Under the pieces are notes generated by a model, which searched no databases, was not told the origin of the DNA, and saw only the letters and a list, made by a program, of their open reading frames with translations. Below are positions 15,487 through 25,181 of a stretch of DNA of 37,462 nt, piece after piece. The stretch comes from Rikenella microfusus (GTDB lineage: Bacteria > Bacteroidota > Bacteroidia > Bacteroidales > DYQK01): contig DYQK01000018.1 in NCBI GenBank assembly GCA_020719385.1, positions 1 through 37,462 of the forward strand, written 5' to 3'. Position 1 is the first letter of the stretch. Each line of letters starts with the position of its first letter. A program made the position numbers and the translations under genes.

Positions 15487-16823
15487 GAGAAACTCCAATT
15501 CCTTTTGAAGTCGTTAGACAAAAAATTAAAAATAGCGGCATTCCTGTCATCGGCAAAGGAGCAATTCGCGAAATTGTCCGCGTGGTAAATCAAATCGAGA
15601 CCGAGACAGGACAAAAATTTATTCGTATGGAAATGGGCGTTCCTGGACTCAATCCTCCGCAAATCGGCACAGATGCCGAAATAGAAGCATTAAAAAGAGG
15701 GGTTGCCTCGAAATACCCAATGATAGAAGGTGTTGATGTGTTGAAAAAAGAATTCGCAAGATTCGTTAAACTTTTTTTGAACATCAATATTGATGAAGAG
15801 TGTTGTATTCCCACCGTTGGCTCGATGCAAGGGGCAATGATTTGCTTTCTCACCGCAAATCGAACTGACAAAGAAAAAGAAGGAACTTTGTTCATCGACC
15901 CTGGTTTTCCTGTTCAAAAACAACAAGTAAGAGTGCTGGGACATTCATATCGCACTTTTGATGTCTATGATTTTCGCGGCGAAAAACTCCGAGACAAACT
16001 TGACGAAATGCTCGCAGATGGAAAAGTCTCAACAATTCTATATTCTAACCCCAATAATCCTTCGTGGATTTGTTTTTCAGAAAAAGAATTGCAAATTATC
16101 GGCGAAATGGCAAATAAATACGACGTAATTGTCCTTGAAGACCTGGCATACTTCGGTATGGATTTTCGTAAAGATTATTCACAACCAGGAAAACCACCTT
16201 ATCAGCCAACAGTGGCAAATTACACCGATAATTATGTGCTTTTAGTTTCGAGTTCGAAATCGTTTAGTTATGCAGGACAAAGAATCGGAATGCTCGGAAT
16301 TTCTAATCAAATGTTTAATCGCACTTATCCCGATTTAAAACGATTTTACTCCTCCGACAAATTCGGCTATTGCATCATTTACGGCGCACTTTACGCACTC
16401 TCGTCAGGCGTTTCGCATTCCGCACAATACGGACTTGCCGCAATGTTCAAAGCCGCTAATGACGGAAAATTTAACTTCGTAGAAGACGTACGAGAATATG
16501 AAAGACGAGCAAAAGAAATGAAAAAAATCTTCACAGACAACGGATTCAAAATTGTCTACGACAAAGACGAAAACGTGCCAGTTGGAGACGGCTTTTATTT
16601 CACCTTCTCGTATCCAAATATTTCGGGAGTAGATTTAGTTGAAGAACTTTTGTACTACGGAGTAAGTGCTATTGCGTTGATAACGACAGGAAGCGAACGA
16701 ACCGAAGGTTTGCGGGCTTGTGTCTCGCAAACGCACCCAAATACTTTTCCTATTCTTGCAGAAAGATTGAGAAAGTTTAACGAAGACCACAAAAACGACA
16801 ATAATTTAGTTAAAAATTTGTAA
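15483..16823 (+). CDS. Class I/II pyridoxal phosphate aminotransferase
   Basis: A 446-residue fold-type I aminotransferase. The PLP lysine is K259 in SSSKSFSYAGQRIG, with SNPNNPSWICFS upstream (the conserved NPNNP substrate/cofactor loop) and the Asp/Tyr pair in VLEDLAYFGMD. The C-terminal arm contains the substrate-arginine region around SERTEGLRACVSQ. Such enzymes transfer the amino group of aspartate, aromatic or alanine-type substrates; the exact substrate cannot be read from sequence. It starts in the stop codon of the CHASE2-like gene (ATGA), so the two are probably co-translated, and it ends at a strong terminator. Confidence 0.9.
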   Translation: MRETPIPFEVVRQKIKNSGIPVIGKGAIREIVRVVNQIETETGQKFIRMEMGVPGLNPPQIGTDAEIEALKRGVASKYPMIEGVDVLKKEFARFVKLFLNINIDEECCIPTVGSMQGAMICFLTANRTDKEKEGTLFIDPGFPVQKQQVRVLGHSYRTFDVYDFRGEKLRDKLDEMLADGKVSTILYSNPNNPSWICFSEKELQIIGEMANKYDVIVLEDLAYFGMDFRKDYSQPGKPPYQPTVANYTDNYVLLVSSSKSFSYAGQRIGMLGISNQMFNRTYPDLKRFYSSDKFGYCIIYGALYALSSGVSHSAQYGLAAMFKAANDGKFNFVEDVREYERRAKEMKKIFTDNGFKIVYDKDENVPVGDGFYFTFSYPNISGVDLVEELLYYGVSAIALITTGSERTEGLRACVSQTHPNTFPILAERLRKFNEDHKNDNNLVKNL

Positions 16824-16843
16824 AAATTTTTTGCGAAACATTT

Positions 16844-16881
16844 AGCAATGCCATCACTCAACAATGATGGCATTGCTTTTT
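16844..16881 (+). terminator. Intrinsic terminator after the class I/II aminotransferase
   Basis: A perfect 13-bp stem, AGCAATGCCATCA (16844-16856) with TGATGGCATTGCT (16865-16877), an 8-base loop and a T5 tail. It is the cleanest terminator in the window. Confidence 0.9.
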
Positions 16882-16933
16882 CGAAAAAATTAAACTTTTT
16901 CCTGCAATTTTTTTTCTTTTGAGAAAATTTTTT

Positions 16934-16941
16934 TATCTTTG
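16934..16941 (+). promoter_or_regulatory. -7 element for the alpha-2-macroglobulin gene
   Basis: TATCTTTG lies 32 bases before the ATG at 16974. It is embedded in the same 16 bases seen at 3934-3949. No TTTG occurs at the expected spacing; a T-rich stretch is there instead. Confidence 0.45.
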
Positions 16942-16973
16942 TAAAAAAGTTATTCTCAAAATTTCTCTTTTTT

Positions 16974-19900
16974 ATGAATCGCAAAAAACTATTTCTTTTT
17001 GGCGGCATCAGTATTGTTGTCGTTGCTGCAACACTTCTGAGCGTACAAATGTTCTCAAAAGCCGCAGTTAACTGCCAAGACGCAGAATTTTCTAAATACA
17101 TCTCGGCTTACTCTGGCGGTTATCTCTCTAAAACTGCCTCTTTCAAAGTACGAATGTTGAGTGATTTCGCTCAAAAAATTCAGAATCGAGACGAAATTGT
17201 GAAAAAATTGTTTGACATTACCCCAAATATCAAAGGAAGTGCTTATTGGGTGGACAACACGACCGTCGAATTTAAACCCGAAGAACCTTTGAAACCGAAC
17301 ACCGAATATCGTATTGCGTTTAATCTCGGCAAACTCGGTGAAATTGATTCTAAACACAAAAATTTTGTCTTCGAGTGTAAAACTATCGCACAAAATCTCG
17401 AAGTCGAAGTTCTCGGTCAACAAACCACTTCGAAAACGTCTCTCGATTATCAGCAAATTCTCGGCGTAATTCGCACCGCAGACACCGAATCGCCCAAAAA
17501 TATTCAGAAAGTGTTAAAAGCCTCTCTCGAAGGAAAAATTTTAAACGTTAAATGGAAAGAAAATTCTAACGGCAACGAACATTTTTTCGTCATTGACAGT
17601 ATCTCTCGAAAAGCAACCTCGCAAAATGTTTCCCTCGAATGGAACGGAAATTCTATTGAAACAGAAAAAAAAGGCTCGCAAAAGGTTGAAATTCCGTCAC
17701 TTACAGATTTTAAATGTCTCGGAATAAGAGTTTTGCAACAACCCGAACAATTTGTCGAAATTCAGTTTTCAGACCCATTGAAAGAAACGCAAGACATTCA
17801 AGGACTCATAACTATCTCAAATAATTCTTCTCTGCGATATTTAATTGACGGAAATATTTTGAAAATTTATCTCCCGCAACGAATCACAGGAACGAAAAAA
17901 ATTGCCATTTTGCAAGGAATTCAGAATATTCAAGGGACAAAATTGTCGCAAAAGTCTGATTTTACCATCAATTTCGAAGACATTAAACCCGCAGTGCGTT
18001 GGACTAACAACGGCGTTATTCTGCCGACCTCCGCAAAAGGTTTAATTTATCCTTTCGAAGCAGTCAATTTGAAAGCAGTGAACGTGAAAATTGTCAAAAT
18101 TTTCGAAAATAACATTTTACAATTCCTTCAGTACAACGATTTAGGTGGAAGCGGCGAGTTAGTTCGTGTGGGAAAAGTGATTTTGAAAAAAACCATTCCG
18201 TTAAATAAAATGGGAATTACTGATTTTTCAAAATGGAATCGATTTTATCTCGACTTAAATCAATTAATTTCTACCGAACCTGGAGCAATTTATCGCGTTG
18301 TTTTGTCTTTCAAAAAAGATTTCTCAACTTATCCCTGTTCTGATTCAGATAATTCGCAGGAAAATTTGGAAAAAATTGAGGTTCAAGAGGAAATCCCGCA
18401 ACAATCTGAACCAACTTATTGGGATTCTTACGACTCCGAACCTTATAACTATGACGAATATAATTGGAATGAACGAGAAAATCCTTGTCACTCGACTTAT
18501 TTTCGCGAAAAAATTATTTCGCAAAACATCATTGCGTCAGATTTGGGTATTATCGCAAAGTTAGGAACAGATAATTCGTTGAAAATTTTTGTTACAGACC
18601 TAAAAACGACAAAGCCGCAAAAAGGAATAATGGTCGAAGTCTTTGATTATCAACAACAAAAAATTATTGAAAAAGAAACGGACAGCGACGGTGCCGTAGA
18701 TTTCCCCGAAATAAAAAACGCCTATTTTGTTGTTGCGAAGCAAAATTCTCAACGCGGTTATCTCAAAGTGAATGATGGAAGTGCCTTGCAAATGAGTATG
18801 TTTAACATTGCGGGGGCGTCTGTGAAAAAAGGTTTAAAAGGTTTTATTTACGGAGAACGCGGCGTTTGGCGTCCCGGCGATTCGATATTTCTCGCTTTCA
18901 TTTTGAAAGAAGATGCACATTTGGAAAAGTTACCGCTTGGGCATCCGATAATTTTAGAATTTCGAAATCCGCAAAATCAACTCGTTAAACGCGTTATTGA
19001 AAATAAAAATAACTCGAATTTTTATGTTTTTCCGTTAAAAACTGCCGAAAACGCACCGACAGGAAATTGGGAAGTAAAAATATCGGTTGGCGGAGCAACT
19101 TTTTACAAAAATTTGAAAATCGAAACCGTTAAACCGAATCGTTTAAAAATAAATTTCAATTTTGCAGAGAAATTTTTGCGAAAAGATAAAAATATTTCTG
19201 CCACAATGAACGTAAAATGGCTACACGGGGCAATTGCAAAGGGTTTACAAACCGACATTGATGTTGTTTTGACTCCTTCGAAAACCGAATTTGAGAATTT
19301 TAGCGAATATAATTTCGACGACCCTGCAAAACATTATTACTCCGAGCCACGAAATATTTTTTCAGGAAAAACAAATGACGATGGAAATTTAGATATGAGT
19401 TTCGAAATTCCTGTCAAAGATGAGGCACCTGGAAAAATGAACGCTTCTTTTATCACAAAAGTCTTCGAAAAAGGCGGAGATTTTAGCATCGACCAACTGA
19501 CGATTCCTTATTATCCGTACTCGTCTTTTACAGGAATCAAAGTTCCAAAAGGTGATTTTCGCGGAATGTTGACAACAGACACAAATCAAACCGTTCAATT
19601 AGTCGTTCTTGACGCAGAAGGAAAAATTGTGAACGAAAATGACGAAATCGAGATGACTTTTTACAAACTTGACTGGCGATGGTGGTGGGACAGAAACGGT
19701 GACGATTTGTCTTACATTGCTCATTCTTACATTCAGCCGCTGAAAAAAGAGAAAATCTCTACACAAAACGGCAAGGCAAATTGGAATATTCGAGTTAATT
19801 ATCCCGATTGGGGCAGATACTTAGTGCGAGCAAAAAATCTCGCAACAGGGCATTCTACCGCAAAAGTTATTTACATTGATTGGCCAGGTTGGGCAGGAAG

Positions 19901-22538
19901 ACAGGAAAAAGACCATTCGCAAGGAGCAACAATGCTTACTTTCTCCACAGATAAAGAGAAATATGCCGTTGATGACAAAGTGAAAATTACTTTTCCCTCT
20001 TCAAAAGACGGAAGAGCGTTGATAAATATCGAAAACGGCACTAAAACGTTAAAATCTTTTTGGGTCGAAACAAAAAACGGACAAACAGAATTTGAGTTTA
20101 AAGCAACCGCAGATATGTCGCCGAATGTTTACGCAACAATTACTCTTTTACAACCACATTCGCAAACTGCCAACGATTTGCCGATTCGTTTGTACGGAAC
20201 TTTGCCGATATTTGTCGAAGATGCAAAAAGTCATCTCGAACCAATTATCGAAATGCCGTCAGAATTAGAATCAGAACAAAATTATTCAGTAAAAGTTTCG
20301 GAAAAAAATAATGCCGAGATGTATTACACCATTGCCGTTGTTGATGAAGGACTTTTAGACCTCACACGTTTCAAAACGCCGCAACCTTGGAACGAGTTTT
20401 TTGCCAAAGAAGGTCTCGGAGTAAAAAGTTTCGATTTATTTGATATGGTTATCGGAGCCTTCGGCGGAGAATTAGAACGTTTATTGAACATCGGCGGCGA
20501 CGAAGGTTTGGGAAGCAAAGCAGCGAAAAAAGCTACTCGATTCAAGCCTGTTGTAAAATTCTTGGGACCATTTTATCTCAAAGGAGGAAGTGCAAAACAC
20601 GAATTAAAAATGGACAAATACATCGGTTCGGTGAAAGTAATGTTAGTCGCACAAAACCCAAAAGGTGCTTACGGCTGTGCAGAAAAAGCTGTTCCTGTGA
20701 GAAAACCTTTGATGTTGTTGGCAACTTTGCCGCGCGTTTTAGGAAATTTAGAAACGTTAAAATTACCCGTCAGCGTTTTTGCGATGGACAAAAACATTTC
20801 TTCCGCAACCGTTGAGGTAAAAACCAACGAATTTTTACAAATTACAGGTGAGAAACAAAAAACTATCGCCATCAAAGACGAAGGTGAACATTATCTCGAA
20901 TTTGATATTCAGGCAAATTTATACACAGGAATCGGTAAAGTGTCAGTTTTTGCGACAGCAGGAAGTCAAAAAGCTTCTTACGACATCGAAATTGATGTTC
21001 GAAATCCAAATCCTGCGGTAACAAAAGTTTTGTCAAAAACTTTGTCTGCCAACGAAACTTGGGAAGAGAATGTTAAACCGTTTGGAATCCTGAGCAGCAA
21101 TTCTTGCGTTTTGGAAGTTTCGAGTATTCCGCCGTTAAATTTGGAAAAACGGTTAAATGATTTAATTATGTACCCTCACGGTTGTATTGAACAAACTACG
21201 TCTGCGGCTTTTGCTCAATTATTTTTGGAAAATGTTATTGAATTGAATTCTGACCAAAAAAGTCGAATTTCTGATAACATAAAAATTGCGATTTCGAAAA
21301 TTTCAACGTTTCAACTTGCCAACGGCGGTTTGAGTTATTGGCCGGGGATGGCTGACGTTTGCGAGTGGGGAACTACGTATGCGGGGCATTTTGTCATCGA
21401 AGCAGAGAAAAAAGGGTTTGCGATTCCAAATAATTTTTTGAAAAGATGGAAAAATTATCAAATTCGAAAAGCAAATAATTGGACAGACGATGGACCAATC
21501 TCGCAATATGAACAATCTTATCGACTTTACACGCTTGCCCTGATGGGCGAGGCAGAGATAAGTGCGATGAATCGTTTGAAAGAAAATCCGAAACTGCGTC
21601 TCGAAGCAAAATGGAGACTCGCTGCGGCATATTTTCTCGCAGGAAAAGAAGAAGTCGCAAGAAATTTAACGAAAAATTTGAGTAAAAATGTTGCTCCGTA
21701 CAACGAATTGAGTTACACTTTTGGTTCGGACACGAGAGATTTGGCAATGATTCTTGAAACATTGAGTCTCTTGGGCAATCAGAAAGAATGTTTTGATATT
21801 ATTTCGCAAATTTCAGAACGTCTCGGCAGTGAAGATTGGTTAAGTACACAGACAACTGCGTATTCTTTGATAGCAATTTGTCAGTTTATTGGGAAAAATA
21901 AACCGAATAATTCACTGAAATACACTTATCAAATTGATAACGGTGCTTCGCAAAATTATGTTTCGCAAATTTCTATTTCACAAATACCTTTGAAGTACAA
22001 AGATTTGTCGAATATTTCGATTTCTGTGAAAAATACAAGCGGCGGAATGTTGTTTGCGCGCGTCTTGAATCGAGGAATTCCTGAAGTCGGCGAAGGTGTG
22101 GATGCTGAAAACAAGTTAAAAATGTCTATTGCGTATAAAACAACTGACGGAAAAGCACTTGACATTGAGAAAATTGAACAAGGAACAGATTTTCTTGCCG
22201 AAGTGACGGTAACCAACATCGGAACGAGACATTATCAGGAACTTGCTTTAACGCAAATCTTCCCTTCAGGATGGGAAATTATCAACACTCGTTTAATTGA
22301 ACAAGGAAATTTCGCCCAAGTTTCGATACCGAAATATCAAGATTTTCGCGATGACAGAGTTTACTCGTATTTTGATTTGCTGCAAAATCAGTCTCAAACT
22401 TACCGAATTATTTTGAATGCGGCTTATGTTGGAAAGTTTTTCTTGCCCGTAACTTCGGTTGAGGCAATGTATGACGGCGGCATAAATGCGAGCAAAAAAG
22501 GTCGTTGGGTTGAAGTGGTAAAAAATAGCGATTTGTAA
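16974..22538 (+). CDS. Bacterial alpha-2-macroglobulin (MG domains, intact thioester)
   Basis: A 1854-residue envelope-anchored protease trap, homologous to YfhM/ECAM. An N-terminal hydrophobic segment (about 5-25) anchors or exports it; no convincing lipobox is seen (the later Cys is preceded by VN). Tandem MG domains follow, with an MG2-like region near YGERGVWRPGDSIFL, and a bait-type region is expected in the middle. The thioester motif C1404-I-E-Q1407 in YPHGCIEQTTS is intact, followed by the alpha/alpha-toroid with NGGLSYWPG. Such proteins covalently trap proteases that breach the outer membrane. In many bacteria it is next to pbpC; here pbpC is 12 kb away on the other strand. It is a single-gene unit with its own promoter. 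Confidence 0.93.
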   Translation: MNRKKLFLFGGISIVVVAATLLSVQMFSKAAVNCQDAEFSKYISAYSGGYLSKTASFKVRMLSDFAQKIQNRDEIVKKLFDITPNIKGSAYWVDNTTVEFKPEEPLKPNTEYRIAFNLGKLGEIDSKHKNFVFECKTIAQNLEVEVLGQQTTSKTSLDYQQILGVIRTADTESPKNIQKVLKASLEGKILNVKWKENSNGNEHFFVIDSISRKATSQNVSLEWNGNSIETEKKGSQKVEIPSLTDFKCLGIRVLQQPEQFVEIQFSDPLKETQDIQGLITISNNSSLRYLIDGNILKIYLPQRITGTKKIAILQGIQNIQGTKLSQKSDFTINFEDIKPAVRWTNNGVILPTSAKGLIYPFEAVNLKAVNVKIVKIFENNILQFLQYNDLGGSGELVRVGKVILKKTIPLNKMGITDFSKWNRFYLDLNQLISTEPGAIYRVVLSFKKDFSTYPCSDSDNSQENLEKIEVQEEIPQQSEPTYWDSYDSEPYNYDEYNWNERENPCHSTYFREKIISQNIIASDLGIIAKLGTDNSLKIFVTDLKTTKPQKGIMVEVFDYQQQKIIEKETDSDGAVDFPEIKNAYFVVAKQNSQRGYLKVNDGSALQMSMFNIAGASVKKGLKGFIYGERGVWRPGDSIFLAFILKEDAHLEKLPLGHPIILEFRNPQNQLVKRVIENKNNSNFYVFPLKTAENAPTGNWEVKISVGGATFYKNLKIETVKPNRLKINFNFAEKFLRKDKNISATMNVKWLHGAIAKGLQTDIDVVLTPSKTEFENFSEYNFDDPAKHYYSEPRNIFSGKTNDDGNLDMSFEIPVKDEAPGKMNASFITKVFEKGGDFSIDQLTIPYYPYSSFTGIKVPKGDFRGMLTTDTNQTVQLVVLDAEGKIVNENDEIEMTFYKLDWRWWWDRNGDDLSYIAHSYIQPLKKEKISTQNGKANWNIRVNYPDWGRYLVRAKNLATGHSTAKVIYIDWPGWAGRQEKDHSQGATMLTFSTDKEKYAVDDKVKITFPSSKDGRALINIENGTKTLKSFWVETKNGQTEFEFKATADMSPNVYATITLLQPHSQTANDLPIRLYGTLPIFVEDAKSHLEPIIEMPSELESEQNYSVKVSEKNNAEMYYTIAVVDEGLLDLTRFKTPQPWNEFFAKEGLGVKSFDLFDMVIGAFGGELERLLNIGGDEGLGSKAAKKATRFKPVVKFLGPFYLKGGSAKHELKMDKYIGSVKVMLVAQNPKGAYGCAEKAVPVRKPLMLLATLPRVLGNLETLKLPVSVFAMDKNISSATVEVKTNEFLQITGEKQKTIAIKDEGEHYLEFDIQANLYTGIGKVSVFATAGSQKASYDIEIDVRNPNPAVTKVLSKTLSANETWEENVKPFGILSSNSCVLEVSSIPPLNLEKRLNDLIMYPHGCIEQTTSAAFAQLFLENVIELNSDQKSRISDNIKIAISKISTFQLANGGLSYWPGMADVCEWGTTYAGHFVIEAEKKGFAIPNNFLKRWKNYQIRKANNWTDDGPISQYEQSYRLYTLALMGEAEISAMNRLKENPKLRLEAKWRLAAAYFLAGKEEVARNLTKNLSKNVAPYNELSYTFGSDTRDLAMILETLSLLGNQKECFDIISQISERLGSEDWLSTQTTAYSLIAICQFIGKNKPNNSLKYTYQIDNGASQNYVSQISISQIPLKYKDLSNISISVKNTSGGMLFARVLNRGIPEVGEGVDAENKLKMSIAYKTTDGKALDIEKIEQGTDFLAEVTVTNIGTRHYQELALTQIFPSGWEIINTRLIEQGNFAQVSIPKYQDFRDDRVYSYFDLLQNQSQTYRIILNAAYVGKFFLPVTSVEAMYDGGINASKKGRWVEVVKNSDL

Positions 22539-22560
22539 AATTTCGTTTTTCTAAAATGTT

Positions 22561-22596
22561 GACCGTTGCCATTTTTCTCAAAAAATGACAACGGTT
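22561..22596. terminator. Hairpin between convergent genes (A2M and DUF2851)
   Basis: GACCGTTG then CATTTTT (22561-22576) pairs with AAAAATG then CAACGGTT (22581-22596), with one C-A mismatch and a terminal G-T pair around a short loop. It lies between the A2M stop (22538) and the convergent DUF2851 stop (22610) and likely ends transcription from either side, though there is no strong T tract beyond the stem. Confidence 0.6.
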
Positions 22597-22609
22597 AATG
22601 TTAAATAAA

Positions 22610-23881
22610 TTAAATTTTTGTTAAAATTTCTTTACCAATTTCGCAATCTAAACAGCGTTTTTGAGTGCAATATTCGTTTTTTAATTCTAAAAATGCTTGC
22701 GATTCGAAAGCGTTTCGCAAAATTATCCCTACTTTTTCCCAATCTTTCGTTATAAAATTGTCCTCTGCCTCGATTTTTTCTAAAATTTGATACGATTTTT
22801 CGACAAAATATTCGTCATCTTTAACTTTCCCATAAGTGTACAAAATTGGAGATAAAGTGTTGATAATCGAAGAATTATAAGCATCTTTTCCGAGATTTTT
22901 ATTTTTACTTTTCGATATTTTCCCAAATTGATAATGAGTTTTCCAATATTCAGAGATTTCTGTTGAAAATAAATTAAATAAATCATTTATCTCTTTGATA
23001 TTCAAAAAGTTAGAAAATAAAAAATGAGAATAATGTAACAAACTCGCAAACTGAGCAATTCTAATTGTTGGAAAATTCGCGGGACGAAGCCGCAAAAATT
23101 TCCACTCAAAAAATTCTACAGGTTTTAAATTGTATTTGTGCTGCAAAAATTTATATTCCTGCTGCAAATGCGAGAAATAGTCGTCATTATCAATGAGTTG
23201 CGATAACATTCCTGCTTGCCCAAACAAAAGTGCCTCAATTTGAAATAAATTATTTTTGTGTTTTAAAATTACGTTCAGCGGCAAGGAATTTGCCAAACGC
23301 ACAAATGTTTCAGAATTTGTTTTGAAACCAAAATTTCGCGCAAGTAGTTGATAACAAGCATCTTCCCAATGAAAATAATTTTTTTCTAAAATCTCAAGAA
23401 TATTTTTTGACTTTTTCATCAGTCTCTCGGTCAATAATTTTTTTGAAAATTGCAAAAGAAAAAATTTATTTATTTTCGAAATTTCACTTTGACAGGGAAT
23501 AATTTTTTCATTTTTTAACAAATTTTCATAATTTTTATATAAATTTTCGTTAAATTGTAAAATCAATGTAGGAATAATTTGATTTTTCGAATTCCTAACG
23601 ACAACATCGTGATTATAAACCACATGCAAAATTACATTATCATAACTTGGGTTAATCTCGTGCTTGTGAGTGTACCAATTTGACGAATTTTGATGAATTT
23701 CAACATTTCCGCACCACTCAACCTCGTTAATTTTTATTTTTGCATTGAGAAAATCTGCTCCTGCATTGAAATTTTGTTCACCAAGTTCAAGAATCTCAAT
23801 TTTTTCATTAGAAGTTGTTTGTAAATTGTTGATATTAAACAACTTATGTTTCCAAATAAATTGTAAAAACTTTTCATTCAT
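22610..23881 (-). CDS. DUF2851 family protein
   Basis: A 423-residue protein matching the Bacteroidetes DUF2851 family in its hallmark N-terminal segments: EKFLQFIWKHKLFN, ELGEQNFNAGADFLNAKI, GNVEIHQNSSNWYTHKH and YDNVILHVVYNHD. Two late cysteine-containing elements (CTQKRCLDCEIG near the C-terminus) could bind a metal. The function is unknown. It starts 8 bases inside the end of aroA, so it is co-transcribed with it; this may only be operon economy. The family call rests on recognised sequence, not on any search. Confidence 0.85.
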   Translation of the reverse strand: MNEKFLQFIWKHKLFNINNLQTTSNEKIEILELGEQNFNAGADFLNAKIKINEVEWCGNVEIHQNSSNWYTHKHEINPSYDNVILHVVYNHDVVVRNSKNQIIPTLILQFNENLYKNYENLLKNEKIIPCQSEISKINKFFLLQFSKKLLTERLMKKSKNILEILEKNYFHWEDACYQLLARNFGFKTNSETFVRLANSLPLNVILKHKNNLFQIEALLFGQAGMLSQLIDNDDYFSHLQQEYKFLQHKYNLKPVEFFEWKFLRLRPANFPTIRIAQFASLLHYSHFLFSNFLNIKEINDLFNLFSTEISEYWKTHYQFGKISKSKNKNLGKDAYNSSIINTLSPILYTYGKVKDDEYFVEKSYQILEKIEAEDNFITKDWEKVGIILRNAFESQAFLELKNEYCTQKRCLDCEIGKEILTKI

Positions 23882-25118
23882 ACATTTTGAAAATAAAATT
23901 TAACTTTTCTAATTCTTTCCAAAAATTGGGGAATGATTTTTCAACATTTTGCGGATTTTCAATTTGTATCTCATTGATTTTCAAACACATAGGTGCAAAA
24001 GACAAAGACATTCGATGGTCGTCATAAGTAGAAATTATCGAAGTAAATTTTCTTTCTGTAAAATTTCCATCGTAAATTAATTTTTTATCTTTGTAAAAAA
24101 TGCGAAAACAAATTTTTTCCAATTCATTTTTCAACGCATTGATTCGGTCTGTTTCTTTGAAACGCAAATGTTCTATCTCATTGAAAATAAACGGAATACG
24201 AAGTCCGCACAAAGTTACTGCAAAAGTTTGCACCAAATCTGGATTCGCAACAAAATTATATTCAAAAGTTTTTGGCAGCGAAGTTTTTTCATTCGAAATT
24301 CTAATTCCATTATTTTCAGAAACACTTTTCACACCTAAATTTTCAAAAATTTTGTGAATTATCGCATCTCCTTGACAAGAATTTAGCGAAAGATTTTTCA
24401 AAAAAAGATTAGATTTTTCAGAAAAAGCGGCTATTTCGAAAAAATACGAAGCCGCAGTCCAATCTGATTCTACTTCAATGTTAGTCGAAAGGTATTTTTG
24501 CTGCGAAATATGAAAAAAATTCTCGTTTTGCTGAATTTTTATTCCGCATTTTTTCATCAAATCGAGAGTCATTTTGATGTAAGAATCCGAAACAACTTTG
24601 TTTTTCAACGAAATTGACAAACCATTTTCAAAAGTCGGGGCAATTAACAAAAGTGCAGAGATAAATTGACTGCTAACATTCGCATTTATCTCGATATTTC
24701 CACCTTTTAACTTTTTCCCCGCAATTCGCAGCGGCGGCAAACCTTCGTTTTCGAGAAATTCAACATCAGCATTGAGCGTTTTAAGTGCGGTAACTAATTC
24801 ATTTATAGGACGTTGCAACATTCTGTCGTTGCCCGTGAGAATAATTTCTTGTTCAGAAATCGCAAAATAAGCGGTAAGAAAACGAAAAGCCGTCCCAGCA
24901 TTTTCAATGTTGATGATTTTTTGATGATTTTGCAGCGAATGTTGTAAAATTTTCGTATCTTGTGCATCCGAGAGATGTTTAATATTGATTTTTTCGCCTT
25001 GTTTTTTTGCAATTTTTTGAATAATCAAAAGTCGATTCGAGATACTTTTAGAACGAGGCAACTCAATTTCACCTTCGAGAAAAGTATTTTGTGGTTTTTG
25101 TATAGTTAAAAATTCCAT
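23874..25118 (-). CDS. aroA: 3-phosphoshikimate 1-carboxyvinyltransferase (EPSP synthase)
   Basis: A 414-residue EPSP synthase, the sixth shikimate-pathway enzyme, joining shikimate-3-phosphate and PEP. Key parts: PRSKSISNR (21-29, with K24, S25 and R29 at the substrate site), NAGTAFRFLTA (PEP-binding loop), RFKETDRINAL (catalytic region) and YDDHRMSLSFAP near the C-terminus. The first loop reads LPRSKS where LPGSKS is common. It is slightly shorter than the 427 residues of E. coli AroA. It starts at ATG 25118 and overlaps DUF2851 by 8 bases. No other aro genes are in the window. No promoter was found between it and the terminator at 25142-25173. Confidence 0.93.
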   Translation of the reverse strand: MEFLTIQKPQNTFLEGEIELPRSKSISNRLLIIQKIAKKQGEKINIKHLSDAQDTKILQHSLQNHQKIINIENAGTAFRFLTAYFAISEQEIILTGNDRMLQRPINELVTALKTLNADVEFLENEGLPPLRIAGKKLKGGNIEINANVSSQFISALLLIAPTFENGLSISLKNKVVSDSYIKMTLDLMKKCGIKIQQNENFFHISQQKYLSTNIEVESDWTAASYFFEIAAFSEKSNLFLKNLSLNSCQGDAIIHKIFENLGVKSVSENNGIRISNEKTSLPKTFEYNFVANPDLVQTFAVTLCGLRIPFIFNEIEHLRFKETDRINALKNELEKICFRIFYKDKKLIYDGNFTERKFTSIISTYDDHRMSLSFAPMCLKINEIQIENPQNVEKSFPNFWKELEKLNFIFKMYE

Positions 25119-25141
25119 TTTAGAAAAAATTATTAATTTAT

Positions 25142-25173
25142 GTAATGTTTAATTTGTTAAAATTAAACATTAC
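25142..25173 (-). terminator. Intrinsic terminator after the Rpn-like gene
   Basis: A perfect 14-bp palindrome, GTAATGTTTAATTT (25142-25155) and AAATTAAACATTAC (25160-25173) around GTTA, sits 8 bases beyond the Rpn-like stop on the minus strand. A TTTTTT run follows further downstream, near 25128. Confidence 0.75.
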
Positions 25174-25181
25174 TCAAAAAT

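Noticed and set aside
16655-17101. 148-residue minus-strand ORF across the aminotransferase/A2M gap
   Set aside because: It runs through a strong plus-strand terminator and promoter and into two real genes; shadow frame.
24086-24357. TATCTTTG box (24086-24093) followed by an 85-residue plus-strand ORF inside aroA
   Set aside because: The box has no TTTG partner, the bases are explained by Lys/Asp codons of AroA, and the ORF resembles no protein.
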